Positions 1-8,135 of a stretch of DNA of 64,000 nt are shown one piece after another. The number at the start of each line of letters is the position of its first letter. Within the stretch, counting starts at the first letter, position 1. The stretch comes from Gelidibacter salicanalis (lineage in GTDB: Bacteria > Bacteroidota > Bacteroidia > Flavobacteriales > Flavobacteriaceae). The position numbers and the translations under genes are program-made. The notes beneath the pieces were generated by a model. That model was not told the origin of the DNA. It was given only the letters and a program-made list of their open reading frames with translations, and ran no database searches. The stretch covers positions 496,001 through 560,000 of the forward strand of contig NZ_VORX01000002.1 in NCBI RefSeq assembly GCF_007997285.1, written 5' to 3'.

Positions 1-1
1 T

Positions 2-1009
2 CTTTTAAAATATTTCTCTAATGCACAGCGAGGTTATCTTGGTCTGCTGTTCATTGTTCTATTCACGTCATGTCAACAAGAACCAAAGAACACAGTTATT
101 AGCGGAGAGGTTTTTGGAACATCATATGGTGTGCAATATTATTCAGAAAGTTCTACAAGTTTTGACAAGCAGATTGATAGTCTGTTTCAAGTGATCAATA
201 AGTCAATGTCTACTTATCAAGCCGATTCTTACATTTCAAACATTAACCATAATCAAGCCTTTACGGTTGATACGCATTTTAAAACTGTGTTTAATGCTTC
301 AAAACGGATTTTCAAGGAGACTGAAGGGGTTTTTGACCCTACCATAGGGGTTTTGGTAAACGCGTGGGATTTTGGTCCTGAAGGATCTATCGTGGCCTTA
401 GATAGTCTTAAAATAGACAGTTTGATGCTTTCAGTAGGGTTGGACAAAGTGCAGCTTAACAACAATGCTATCAATAAGGAAAATCCGGAGACCTTTATTG
501 ATTTTAATGCGATTGCCAAAGGCTATGGTGTTGATGTGATTGCGGAGTTTCTTGAATCGCAAAACATCTCTAACTATATTGTAGATATTGGTGGCGAAAT
601 CAGATGTAAAGGACAAAATTTTGAAAAGCAAAAACCTTGGCGAGTGGGGGTGGAATTGCCTCACTTTGATGGGGAGCAGTCCATTTTAAAAGCCATTTCC
701 TTGTATGATGAGGCGATGGCAACCTCAGGAACCTATAGAAAATTTAAAACAGATAGTTTGGGTAATCGGTATTCGCACATCATCGATGCCAAGACGGGTT
801 ACCCTAGTAAAACCAATTTGCTAAGTATTTCAGTTATAGCAAATGATTGTATGTCCGCTGATGCGTATGCCACCGCGTTTAAAGCCATGGGAATTGAAAA
901 AGTAAAGGCTTTCACTACTCAACACCCCGAAATAAAAGTGTTTTTGATTTTTGAAAATGATCAAAAAGAATTAGAAACCTTATCATTAAATAATTTCCCA
1001 GAAGATTAA
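2..1009 (+). CDS. apbE: FAD:protein FMN transferase, ApbE family lipoprotein (5' end outside window)
   Basis: ApbE attaches FMN covalently to Thr/Ser residues of exported redox subunits such as those of Na+-NQR. The reading frame is open from base 2 with no ATG, so the true start lies left of the window. The first residues form a hydrophobic signal segment ending in FTSC, a lipobox with the Cys codon at 71-73, so the protein should be a lipoprotein facing the periplasm. Family motifs are visible: NAIAKGYGVD (near nt 508-537), a glycine-rich VDIGGEIR segment, MATSGTYR, HIIDAKTGYP and a C-terminal DAYATAFKAMG. A GTG at 131 lies inside the mature domain and is not a credible start. In flavobacteria apbE often follows the nqr genes, but that region is not visible here. 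Confidence 0.9.
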   Translation, partial: LLKYFSNAQRGYLGLLFIVLFTSCQQEPKNTVISGEVFGTSYGVQYYSESSTSFDKQIDSLFQVINKSMSTYQADSYISNINHNQAFTVDTHFKTVFNASKRIFKETEGVFDPTIGVLVNAWDFGPEGSIVALDSLKIDSLMLSVGLDKVQLNNNAINKENPETFIDFNAIAKGYGVDVIAEFLESQNISNYIVDIGGEIRCKGQNFEKQKPWRVGVELPHFDGEQSILKAISLYDEAMATSGTYRKFKTDSLGNRYSHIIDAKTGYPSKTNLLSISVIANDCMSADAYATAFKAMGIEKVKAFTTQHPEIKVFLIFENDQKELETLSLNNFPED

Positions 1010-1227
1010 CCCAGTCCTTTGTTTGTTATTTCCACTAAGAAGGAATCAACTTACCGCTGACATCATTAAGTCAATTAGTTTTGTAATTCCGTCGAAGGAA
1101 GAACCACATACCCGAGCTTTAAAAAATTCCTCTAATTAAACGACAACTCTAAAGCCAATTGTTTTGTCATTCCAACGAAGAGGAATCCCATAACCCAGAA
1201 TACCAATTTGGCTTACAACCCAACCAT
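1010..1227. repeat. Degenerate TTCC/GGAA hairpin repeats between apbE and a methyltransferase
   Basis: At least three related units of roughly 60 bp occur in direct orientation, each with a TTCC..GGAA pair: ATTTCC at about 1028 with GGAAT, ATTCC at 1086-1090 with GGAA, and ATTCC at 1169-1173 with GGAAT at 1182-1186. The spacer resembles AACGAAG. They look like decayed copies of the short palindromes common between flavobacterial genes. No coding signal is seen. Confidence 0.5.
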
Positions 1228-1992
1228 TTACTTCCGAACCACCGGTATAATCTCTCCTTCCGCCAAACAAAATTGCGTCACCTCAGATTCAGATAACGTT
1301 GATGTATAATCAACTTCCTCCACTGTAAAACCAATAGAACGCAGTTTGTCAAAATAATCCCTTCCATAAATCCGTACATGATCATACTGACCAAAAATAG
1401 TAGCACGTTCTTTCTGATCCGTGATCGTATCATCTTCAAAGGTCTCAGCTCTACTCAAATCTTGAGGAATTTGAAACACACCGTAGCCGCCAGGTTTCAT
1501 AACACGATACAACTCTTGCATTGCTTTAGTATCATCCGGAATATGTTCCAATACATGGTTGCATAAAATAACATCAAATTCATTGTCCTTAAACGGAAGA
1601 TTGCAGATATCTGCCTTAACATCTGCCAACGGCGAATTTAAATCGGTCGTCACATAATCTAAATGTTTCATTGCTCTAAAACGCTTGTAGAATGCTTGTT
1701 CAGGAGCAAAATGCAGCACTTTTTTAGGAGCGCTAAAGAAATCAGTGTCACTTTTAAGATACAACCATAACAAACGGTGACGTTCCAGACTTAATGTTGA
1801 CGGAGACAGTACATTGTTGCGTTGGGTGCCATAACCATAAGGTAAAAAAGTTTTAAAGCTCTTGCCATCTATAGGATCCGTGTACTGGTCACCTTTAAGA
1901 AAGAATGCTAAAACAGGACGTGCCACGTAGCTCAACCGGATCAGGATGGGCCTTGGGATGGTGTTGAGGATTAATTTAAAGAGTGTCTTCAA
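1228..1992 (-). CDS. Class I SAM-dependent methyltransferase
   Basis: The central part is a Methyltransf_11-like Rossmann domain: a degenerate motif I (KVLHFAPEQA, residues 91-100), an acidic strand end at TTDLNS (115-120), ADICNLPF (128-134), FDVILCNHVLEHIPDD (139-154), and a post-motif RVMKPGGYGVFQIP. The first 35 residues are basic and hydrophobic (RPILIRLSYVARP), which could be a membrane-associating helix. Motif I lacks the usual GxGxG glycines, as in several lipid- or glycan-modifying relatives. The substrate cannot be told. The next gene upstream on this strand is the GxxExxY protein, separated by repeats, so no operon is implied. Confidence 0.8.
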   Translation of the reverse strand: MKTLFKLILNTIPRPILIRLSYVARPVLAFFLKGDQYTDPIDGKSFKTFLPYGYGTQRNNVLSPSTLSLERHRLLWLYLKSDTDFFSAPKKVLHFAPEQAFYKRFRAMKHLDYVTTDLNSPLADVKADICNLPFKDNEFDVILCNHVLEHIPDDTKAMQELYRVMKPGGYGVFQIPQDLSRAETFEDDTITDQKERATIFGQYDHVRIYGRDYFDKLRSIGFTVEEVDYTSTLSESEVTQFCLAEGEIIPVVRK

Positions 1993-1998
1993 AATAGG

Positions 1999-2040
1999 TC
2001 ACAGAGATTCACAGAGATAACGCAGAGTTTCACAGAGGTG
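1999..2040. repeat. CACAGAGA-type repeat, left copy flanking the GxxExxY gene
   Basis: Three units of the type TTCACAGAG(A/G)T run in direct orientation; the stop codon of the GxxExxY gene (2030-2032) lies inside. A matching array in opposite orientation lies at 2408-2453. Confidence 0.75.
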
Positions 2041-2407
2041 AATTAATGAAGCGTTTAATGCCTGTGGTTAATAATTTGGTGTGAAAATTAATAAGCAATC
2101 CTTTAGGAAAATGCCCTAATTTTAAATAGGTTAATATTTGTGCATAATGCACATCAGTAAATTTTTCGACGGTTTTTATCTCTATGACCACTTCATTTTC
2201 GACTAATAAGTCAATACGGTAACCATGGTCAAGTTTAATATCTTTGTAAATGATGGGTAACGGAATTTCTTGCTGAACTTCGAAGCCTTGCGTCTTGAGT
2301 TCAAAAAACAAACACTTCTGATACGCGGACTCCAACAATCCAGGCCCCAACGCTTTATGAACTTCTATAGCTGCTCCAATTATCCGTTCAGTCAATTTGT
2401 CGTTCAT
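2030..2407 (-). CDS. GxxExxY protein (PD-(D/E)XK nuclease-like family)
   Basis: This 125-residue protein matches the GxxExxY family: the name motif is GLLESAY at residues 23-29, after ERIIGAAIEVHKALGPG. A nuclease-like core is visible with D66 (RIDLLVE) and E76-x-K78 (IEIK), the D..ExK arrangement of the PD-(D/E)XK superfamily. Family length is usually 120-135, so it is complete. No biochemical role is established for the family. The start ATG abuts the right repeat array and the stop lies inside the left array, so the gene and its repeats behave as one unit placed between map and a methyltransferase. It may be mobile or recently inserted; this is inference from the flanking repeats. Confidence 0.88.
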   Translation of the reverse strand: MNDKLTERIIGAAIEVHKALGPGLLESAYQKCLFFELKTQGFEVQQEIPLPIIYKDIKLDHGYRIDLLVENEVVIEIKTVEKFTDVHYAQILTYLKLGHFPKGLLINFHTKLLTTGIKRFINSPL

Positions 2408-2453
2408 ATATCTTCGTGTATCTCTGTGAAATCTCCGCGTATCTCTGTGAAAA
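2408..2453. repeat. CACAGAGA-type repeat, right copy flanking the GxxExxY gene
   Basis: Two units containing GTATCTCTGTGAAA are seen on the + strand, which is the inverse complement of the left array at 1999-2040. The array begins directly after the start codon of the GxxExxY gene and ends at the map stop codon (2456-2458). Confidence 0.75.
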
Positions 2454-2455
2454 TT

Positions 2456-3274
2456 CTACAGAACTAATGTATTTTGCCTAAACTCATCTTCCTCATCAGA
2501 CACAATCCCCAAGGCCTCATAAACATACCCAAACGTAGAGAGAATCTCCGGCTTTCCATCAATGATGGCGACATCATGCTCAAAATGTGCGCTAGGTTTA
2601 CCATCTAGAGTCACAATCGTCCAACCGTCATCCAACTGTTTGATACGATGTGTGCCTAAATTGATCATCGGTTCAATGGCTACCACCATGCCTTCAATAA
2701 ATTTCTTACCACGACCGCGTTTGCCATAATTAGGCATTTCCGGATCTTCGTGCATTTTCTTGCCCAAACCATGACCCACCAACTCTCGCACCACACCGTA
2801 ACCTTCAGCCTCGCAATAATTCTGAATGGCGTAACCAACATCACCCACACGATTGCCTAATTTCAGCTCTCTAATGCCCACATACAATGATTCCTTGGTA
2901 ATTTGCAAAAGTTTTTTTGTTTCGGGAGCTACTTCACCAATTTCGAAGGTGTAGGCATGGTCACCATAAAATTCATTCTTTATGGCTCCACAATCTATTG
3001 CTACCACGTCGCCCTCCTTTAATGGGATATCAGTTGGGAGTCCATGAACAACGGCTTCATTCGTACTACAAAGTAAGGTGGATGGACAATCATAAAGACC
3101 TAAAAATCCAGGAATAGCACCTTGTGCGCGAATAAATTCTTCCGCCATCTTATCCAATTGCATAGTGGTCACCCCAGGTTTCAATTCCTTGGCTAACATT
3201 CCTAAAGTTTTGGAAACGATGAGCGCGCTTTCTCGCATCAATTCTATCTCTTCTCGTGTTTTTTGTATGATCAT
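2456..3274 (-). CDS. map: Type I methionine aminopeptidase
   Basis: Removes the initiator methionine from nascent proteins in the cytoplasm. All five metal ligands are present: D94 (AIDCG), D105 (GDHAY), H168 (GHGLG), E201 (AIEPM) and E232 (HFEHD), plus substrate-binding H77 (VVHGLP). The ATG at 3274 (MIIQKTREE) is preferred over an upstream ATG at 3295, giving 272 residues, the usual type I length; the upstream start would lie on the predicted -7 box at 3293-3300. It is divergent from the CoA-transferase gene. The stop codon touches the right GxxExxY repeat array. Confidence 0.96.
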   Translation of the reverse strand: MIIQKTREEIELMRESALIVSKTLGMLAKELKPGVTTMQLDKMAEEFIRAQGAIPGFLGLYDCPSTLLCSTNEAVVHGLPTDIPLKEGDVVAIDCGAIKNEFYGDHAYTFEIGEVAPETKKLLQITKESLYVGIRELKLGNRVGDVGYAIQNYCEAEGYGVVRELVGHGLGKKMHEDPEMPNYGKRGRGKKFIEGMVVAIEPMINLGTHRIKQLDDGWTIVTLDGKPSAHFEHDVAIIDGKPEILSTFGYVYEALGIVSDEEDEFRQNTLVL

Positions 3275-3292
3275 TGTAGAAAAAATTAGTGG

Positions 3293-3300
3293 CAAAGATA
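3293..3300 (-). promoter_or_regulatory. Predicted -7 box (TATCTTTG) for map
   Basis: Read on the minus strand this is TATCTTTG, an exact match to the Bacteroidota TAnnTTTG element, 18 bp before the chosen map start. No clear -33 TTTG was seen. Confidence 0.5.
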
Positions 3301-3370
3301 CTTAAAATAAATAGGATGGACATTTTTTGAAAACATGACTTTCGACAGTTTTTTACTCGATTTTGTTGAA

Positions 3371-3378
3371 TAGTTTTG
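3371..3378 (+). promoter_or_regulatory. Predicted -7 box (TAGTTTTG) for the CoA-transferase gene
   Basis: Exact TAnnTTTG match ending 18 bp before the ATG at 3397. A T-rich stretch (TTTTTT) about 22 bp upstream may serve as the -33 region. Confidence 0.5.
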
Positions 3379-3396
3379 TAATTAAATTCAGGTATT

Positions 3397-4668
3397 ATGT
3401 ACAAATCTGTTTCTGCAGAAGAAGCTTTAAAGGCTGTAAAATCAAATGATCGTATTTATATTCAAGCAGCAGCCGCTGCACCGCAGTTGCTCATAAATGC
3501 TCTTGCTCACCGGCATGAGGAACTTAGAAATGTAGAAATTTGCCAATTGCATACCGAAGGCGAAGCGCCTTATGCCAACCCGGAATTCCGCGAAAGTTTT
3601 CACGTCAATTGCTTTTTTATAGGTAAGAATGTGAGGCATACCATAAAAGCCGGAAACGGATCTTATACCCCTGTATTTTTGAGTGAATTGCCCTTACTTT
3701 TTAAGCGCCGCATTTTGGAATTGGATGTGGTGCTCATTCATGTCTCAGTCCCTGACAGACATGGGTATTGTTCGCTTGGTGTATCTGTGGAAGCGACTTT
3801 GGCTGCCATTGACAATGCCAAATATGTGATTGCACAAGTGAATAAACAAATGCCTCGAACTCACGGTGCTGGTATTATTCATATGAATGAAATTGATGCG
3901 TTTGTTGATTGTGATGAGCCATTGCCAGTTCATGAACTTTCTGAGCCTACTGCTATAGAAGGAAAGATAGGCGATTTTGTTGCCAGTTTAATTGATGACA
4001 GAAGCACCTTGCAAATGGGGATTGGGAGTATTCCAAATGCGGTTTTGACCCGATTGCTCAATCATCAGGATTTAGGTTTGCATACTGAAATGTTTAGTGA
4101 TGGCGTCATTGATCTGATATTAAAGAATGTGATTAATGGCAATTATAAACACATCAATAGAGGTAGAGCCTTGGCTACATTTTTAATGGGATCCAAGCGG
4201 TTGTACGATTATGTAGATGATAATCCGTTTATAGAAATGCGCGCCTCCAATTATACTAATGATGTATCCATCATTAAACAAAATCCGCGAATGGTAGCGA
4301 TAAATTCTGCCATTGAGGTAGATGTAACGGGGCAGGTATGTGCAGATTCTATTGGCTCACAGATGTACTCAGGTGTAGGCGGACAAATGGATTTTATAAG
4401 AGGCGCCTCTTTAAGTGAAGGTGGGAAAGCCATTATTGCACTTCCTTCCCAAACCGCATCCGGAATTAGTAGAATTGTACCCAGTCTAAAACCTGGCGCT
4501 GGCGTAGTCACCACTCGCGCGCACGTCAACTATGTGGTAACCGAATATGGAATTGCAGAATTATACGGAAAAACAATCAAGAATAGAGTGAAAGCTTTGG
4601 TGGGCATCTCCCATCCCAACCATCAAGAGGCTATAGACCGGCATTATTTTGACTTATTGCGGCATTAA
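3397..4668 (+). CDS. Acetyl-CoA hydrolase/transferase family protein (4-hydroxybutyrate CoA-transferase-like)
   Basis: A family I CoA-transferase of 423 residues that would move CoA between acetyl-CoA and a carboxylic acid. The expected catalytic glutamate is E231 in HTEMFSDG, matching the HSEM..DG context of Clostridium 4-hydroxybutyrate CoA-transferase. Also visible are the glycine-rich MGIGSIPNAV segment before it and the C-terminal SGVGGQMDF and RIVPSL motifs typical of the acetyl-CoA hydrolase C-terminal domain. It stands alone, convergent with the HAD gene (3 bp apart), so the acceptor acid cannot be deduced; acetate, propionate or succinate are possible. Confidence 0.88.
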   Translation: MYKSVSAEEALKAVKSNDRIYIQAAAAAPQLLINALAHRHEELRNVEICQLHTEGEAPYANPEFRESFHVNCFFIGKNVRHTIKAGNGSYTPVFLSELPLLFKRRILELDVVLIHVSVPDRHGYCSLGVSVEATLAAIDNAKYVIAQVNKQMPRTHGAGIIHMNEIDAFVDCDEPLPVHELSEPTAIEGKIGDFVASLIDDRSTLQMGIGSIPNAVLTRLLNHQDLGLHTEMFSDGVIDLILKNVINGNYKHINRGRALATFLMGSKRLYDYVDDNPFIEMRASNYTNDVSIIKQNPRMVAINSAIEVDVTGQVCADSIGSQMYSGVGGQMDFIRGASLSEGGKAIIALPSQTASGISRIVPSLKPGAGVVTTRAHVNYVVTEYGIAELYGKTIKNRVKALVGISHPNHQEAIDRHYFDLLRH

Positions 4669-4671
4669 TCC

Positions 4672-5079
4672 TTATCTGAAAAATGCAAATAAGCCTTTTT
4701 TTCGTGGGATAGGAATATTTGGTTCCTCATCAGTAATCATTTGATAAATTTCGCCCCAACCTAGGACACCTCCGATATTGCGATCATCAATAAAAAGATC
4801 GGCATTAATTTTTCGGCTTTTTGTCTGGTCAAATTGCTCTTCAGGAAAACTGTTATTAACAGCGTAAAACGTGATACCATTGTCTTTACAGAAAGCTACG
4901 GCCTCATCCAAACTTTTGCCACACCTGTAGGTCCATAAAATTAAACGATGCCCATCTTCTTGAAGACGCTTTAGCGTTTCAAAAGCGAAAATGCGAGGTT
5001 TTCCAATCCCTGGATACCGATCTTCCACAATGGTGCCGTCAAAATCTACAGCAATGATAAGTCTGTCCTGAAAATTCAT
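4672..5079 (-). CDS. HAD-like hydrolase
   Basis: A small (135 aa) HAD-fold protein. Motif I is D12-F-D14-G-T at the N-terminus (AVDFDGTIVED); the WTYRCG segment supplies the motif II region and ADLFIDDRNIGG the acidic motif IV. It has almost no cap, like the short BT0820-type HAD proteins of Bacteroidota, some of which act on small phosphorylated substrates. The substrate is unknown. It lies 55 bp downstream of gpmI on the same strand and may be cotranscribed. Confidence 0.82.
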   Translation of the reverse strand: MNFQDRLIIAVDFDGTIVEDRYPGIGKPRIFAFETLKRLQEDGHRLILWTYRCGKSLDEAVAFCKDNGITFYAVNNSFPEEQFDQTKSRKINADLFIDDRNIGGVLGWGEIYQMITDEEPNIPIPRKKGLFAFFR

Positions 5080-5134
5080 AGGTTCATAGCTTTGGGGGTT
5101 AAAATTACAATAAATTCATTGTAAACCTAAGTGA

Positions 5135-6652
5135 TTAAACTAATGGGTGGCGCGTCATAATAGCTGGCTTTGGTACGCCCATCAGTTTTAAAATGGTGGG
5201 CGCCAAATCACCTAGAACTCCGTCGTCAATATGTTTTAATTCCTTATCAATTAAAATAATGGGCACCGGATTGGTGGTGTGTGCGGTGTTTGGAGACCCA
5301 TCTGGGTTGATCATGGTTTCACAATTTCCGTGATCCGCAATCAATAAGGTGGTGTAATTGTGGGCCAAGGCTGTAGTGACAACGTCTCGTACAACAACAT
5401 CAACAGCTTCACACGCTTTAATGGCAGCCTCCATAACGCCGGTGTGCCCAACCATATCACCGTTAGCAAAGTTGAGGCATACAAAATCAACCTCTTCACG
5501 TTCCAATTCTGGAAGTAAAGCGTCACGAAGTTCAAAAGCACTCATTTCTGGTTGTAGGTCGTAAGTAGCCACTTTGGGGGAGTTTCGTAAAATACGTTTC
5601 TCACCATCAAACGGAATTTCCCGTCCGCCAGAAAAGAAAAAGGTCACGTGCGGATATTTTTCAGTCTCTGCAATCCGAATTTGCTTTTTATGGTGTTTCT
5701 CCAATACTTCACCTAACGTTTCAGTAAGATTATCTTTTTCAAAGACGACGTTAATTCCCGTAAAGACCTCGTCATAATTAGTCATGGTAACATAATATAA
5801 ATCAAGTTTATGCATGTTTTGTTCATGAAAATCATATTGCGAAAGCGCTTCTGTTAACTGGCGTCCTCGGTCCGTTCTGAAATTGAAGAAAATTACTACG
5901 TCTCCATCCTTAATAGTCGTTTTTGGAAGTCCATTGTAATCGGTCATGACGATGGGCTGAATGAATTCATCCGTAATGTCATGGTCATAACTTTTTTGTA
6001 TCGTTTGAATGGCATCCGTTGAAGCTTCACCTATTCCATTAACCAAGGCATCATAAGCCAATTTTACACGTTCCCAGCGCTTATCGCGGTCCATGGCATA
6101 ATACCGTCCGGTCACGGTCGCCAATTCCGCTGATGATTCTTGAAGGTGATTTTGAAGTTGAGCTATATAGCCTAAACCCGATTTCGGATCGACATCACGC
6201 CCGTCAGTAAATGCATGTACATAAACATCGTCAAGATCATATGATTTTGCGGCATCAAGCAGTCCAAACAAATGCTTGATGTGAGAATGTACCCCGCCAT
6301 CACTCAACAAACCTAAAAGGTGTACAGGTTTCTTGTTCTCTTTGGCATAGGTAAAAGCATCTACTAAGGCCTTTTCCTGAGCGAGGGTATGATTCTCTAC
6401 CGCTAAATTAATTTTCACCAAATCTTGATAAACAATTCTTCCCGCACCCAAATTCATGTGACCTACTTCGCTATTTCCCATCTGACCTTCTGGCAATCCT
6501 ACATGGAGGCCATCAGTTCTTAAAGAGGCACTTGGGTAATTGTGATATAAGGAGTCGATAAAAGGTGTGTGTGCGTTATCTATGGCGGATACTTTTGGGT
6601 CTGGAGATTTTCCCCAACCGTCAAGAATCATGAGGATGACTTTCTTGTTCAT
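5135..6652 (-). CDS. gpmI: 2,3-bisphosphoglycerate-independent phosphoglycerate mutase
   Basis: Interconverts 3- and 2-phosphoglycerate in glycolysis and gluconeogenesis using two Mn ions. The 505-residue length and motifs fit iPGM: metal ligand D11 (ILDGWG), catalytic serine S61 in MGNSEVGHMNLG, YAMDRDKRW, the FFNFRTDR substrate segment and the C-terminal IADHGNCE and NTAHTTNPVP metal motifs. An ATG start with a -7 box 20 bp upstream fits well. Followed by the HAD gene. Confidence 0.97.
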   Translation of the reverse strand: MNKKVILMILDGWGKSPDPKVSAIDNAHTPFIDSLYHNYPSASLRTDGLHVGLPEGQMGNSEVGHMNLGAGRIVYQDLVKINLAVENHTLAQEKALVDAFTYAKENKKPVHLLGLLSDGGVHSHIKHLFGLLDAAKSYDLDDVYVHAFTDGRDVDPKSGLGYIAQLQNHLQESSAELATVTGRYYAMDRDKRWERVKLAYDALVNGIGEASTDAIQTIQKSYDHDITDEFIQPIVMTDYNGLPKTTIKDGDVVIFFNFRTDRGRQLTEALSQYDFHEQNMHKLDLYYVTMTNYDEVFTGINVVFEKDNLTETLGEVLEKHHKKQIRIAETEKYPHVTFFFSGGREIPFDGEKRILRNSPKVATYDLQPEMSAFELRDALLPELEREEVDFVCLNFANGDMVGHTGVMEAAIKACEAVDVVVRDVVTTALAHNYTTLLIADHGNCETMINPDGSPNTAHTTNPVPIILIDKELKHIDDGVLGDLAPTILKLMGVPKPAIMTRHPLV

Positions 6653-6671
6653 GCTGTTTAAATTTGAGGTT

Positions 6672-6679
6672 CAAAGATA
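6672..6679 (-). promoter_or_regulatory. Predicted -7 box (TATCTTTG) for gpmI
   Basis: Exact TAnnTTTG match on the minus strand, 20 bp before the gpmI ATG. A TTTG is seen about 23 bp further upstream and may be the -33 element. Confidence 0.5.
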
Positions 6680-6893
6680 AAAGTTTAAAACCTAATGGCT
6701 ATCAAAATGTCCTCAAAATCCGAAAATTAAATATTCCGAAAAGCAGTTGCTATCTCACATAATGGATGATTTATTGCATTCTTACATTAAGGTTGGTTTA
6801 ATCTTACTATGTTAAAATTAAACTGTTTAAGTAAAAATAATGTAACAGTTTGGATTGCCAATCGTCTTTTTTTAATAATCAAACTCTTTCATC

Positions 6894-7277
6894 ATGAAAA
6901 AAACAATCATTATTTCAGCAATTGCATTAGGATTTGCAATCCACACTTCTAATGCCGCAAACCACGTAAAGGAGGTTGCGTTTACAAGCTTCATCAAAAC
7001 AAAGGTTGAAGTCAATCCGTTTTGTATGTCCATTGTTAAAGGTGATGTAGCTACGGTTAAAAAATTAATTGAGTTAGGGGCTGACGTCAATGCGACATCC
7101 AATGGGATGACCCCAGCCATGTACGCCGCTAAATACAACAAGACTGAGATTTTGAAAATTTTAGTAAATCATGGCGCAAATCTCAAAAAGAAATCTGAAA
7201 AAGGATTAACCGCGGTGGACTATGCAAAACAATCAAAAGCAACAGATGCCTTAGCGTATTTAGCTACAAAATCTTAG
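6894..7277 (+). CDS. Exported ankyrin repeat protein
   Basis: A 127-residue protein with a clear signal peptide (MKKTIIISAIALGFAIHTSNA) followed by two full ankyrin repeats and partial flanking ones: SIVKGDVATVKKLIELGADVN, TPAMYAAKYNKTEILKILVNHGAN and TAVDYAKQS. Ankyrin repeats make protein contacts, here presumably in the periplasm. The gene is monocistronic with a 240-bp AT-rich leader and its own terminator. No partner can be inferred from the neighbours (gpmI divergent, a GNAT enzyme downstream). Confidence 0.85.
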   Translation: MKKTIIISAIALGFAIHTSNAANHVKEVAFTSFIKTKVEVNPFCMSIVKGDVATVKKLIELGADVNATSNGMTPAMYAAKYNKTEILKILVNHGANLKKKSEKGLTAVDYAKQSKATDALAYLATKS

Positions 7278-7298
7278 CTTCCTTAAAAGGTGCTTGCC

Positions 7299-7329
7299 AA
7301 AAGAGCTTCTTAATTTTAAGAGGCTTTTT
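7299..7329 (+). terminator. Probable rho-independent terminator after the ankyrin gene
   Basis: AAGAGCTTCTTAA pairs with TTAAGAGGCTTTTT (one G-T pair, short loop), ending in a T run. Confidence 0.6.
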
Positions 7330-7480
7330 AATTTTAGGGACTGATGTCTGATGGTATTGATATAAATGAAGTTATGATTAAGGGGAACCCACCATGCTTT
7401 TATGATCTGAGGCACAAATCAATTACGCACGAGGGCTCATGTTGAGGGAATTTATTTAATTTTACCCAAAAATGTAGAAT

Positions 7481-7906
7481 ATGCCTATTACGTTTAAAAT
7501 TATCGAGCCCGCTAATATTAATTCCATCATGCCGTTGATGTTAAAACTTACGGAACACAAGACCTCTGAAGCCGTTTTAAAACAACGTTTTGCGGAGATG
7601 GTTACCCAAAATTATGAGTGTGCCGCAATATTTGATCGTGATAAGCTCATCGGGATTGCAGGGATGTGGTTTTGTACACGTCACTATTCGGGAAGAAGTG
7701 TCGAATTGGACCATGTTTTTATAGAAGACGGCTACAGGAAAAAGGGCTTGGGCAAGCAGTTTATGAAGATTATTTATGATTATGTCACGCAAAAAGGATG
7801 TCAAGCTGTAGAACTCAATACCTATGTACAAAACTATCCATCGCACAAATTCTATTATAATGAAGGTTTTGAGATCTTAGGCTATCATTTTTTAAAGAAG
7901 ATTTAG
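7481..7906 (+). CDS. GNAT family N-acetyltransferase
   Basis: A 141-residue acetyltransferase of the Gcn5 fold. The acetyl-CoA pyrophosphate-binding motif is YRKKGLGKQF (residues 85-94), preceded by the LDHVFIEDG strand; the C-terminal KFYYNEGFEILGY forms the typical last strand pair. Family members acetylate amines on small molecules or proteins; the substrate is not evident. Flanked by noncoding stretches, it appears monocistronic. Confidence 0.88.
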   Translation: MPITFKIIEPANINSIMPLMLKLTEHKTSEAVLKQRFAEMVTQNYECAAIFDRDKLIGIAGMWFCTRHYSGRSVELDHVFIEDGYRKKGLGKQFMKIIYDYVTQKGCQAVELNTYVQNYPSHKFYYNEGFEILGYHFLKKI

Positions 7907-7928
7907 GCAGTAACCATTTTGTTTTCTG

Positions 7929-7955
7929 ACACGAATTACACGAATTAACACAAAT
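7929..7955. repeat. Short ACACGAATTA tandem repeat
   Basis: Three degenerate units of the type ACACGAATTA follow one another in the gap between the GNAT gene and pepE. Similar arrays occur between genes in many bacteria, often near GxxExxY genes; none is adjacent here. Confidence 0.5.
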
Positions 7956-8101
7956 GGTCTAAATCAAGATGCTGGCTATGTTATCTATCAAGAATAAATC
8001 TTCTAAAACAATTTCAGCTTAGTGAGGCAATTGAAATCATTCCTTTACTCAGGGGTACTGTCTGAATACTCAGTACATAATTCTAAATACTAACCCCCAA
8101 T

Positions 8102-8125
8102 CCTCACACCTCACACCTCACACCC
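8102..8125. repeat. CTCACAC heptamer repeat
   Basis: About three perfect copies of the heptamer CTCACAC lie just past the 3' end of pepE. It is too short to suggest a function beyond local slippage. Confidence 0.6.
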
Positions 8126-8135
8126 CAAACCCAAT

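Noticed and set aside
131-133. GTG at 131 as the start of apbE
   Set aside because: The frame continues upstream through a lipobox signal peptide to the window edge, so the gene begins outside the window.
8102-8125. CTCACAC repeat as a regulatory or CRISPR-like array
   Set aside because: Only three contiguous 7-bp copies without spacers, most simply replication slippage.
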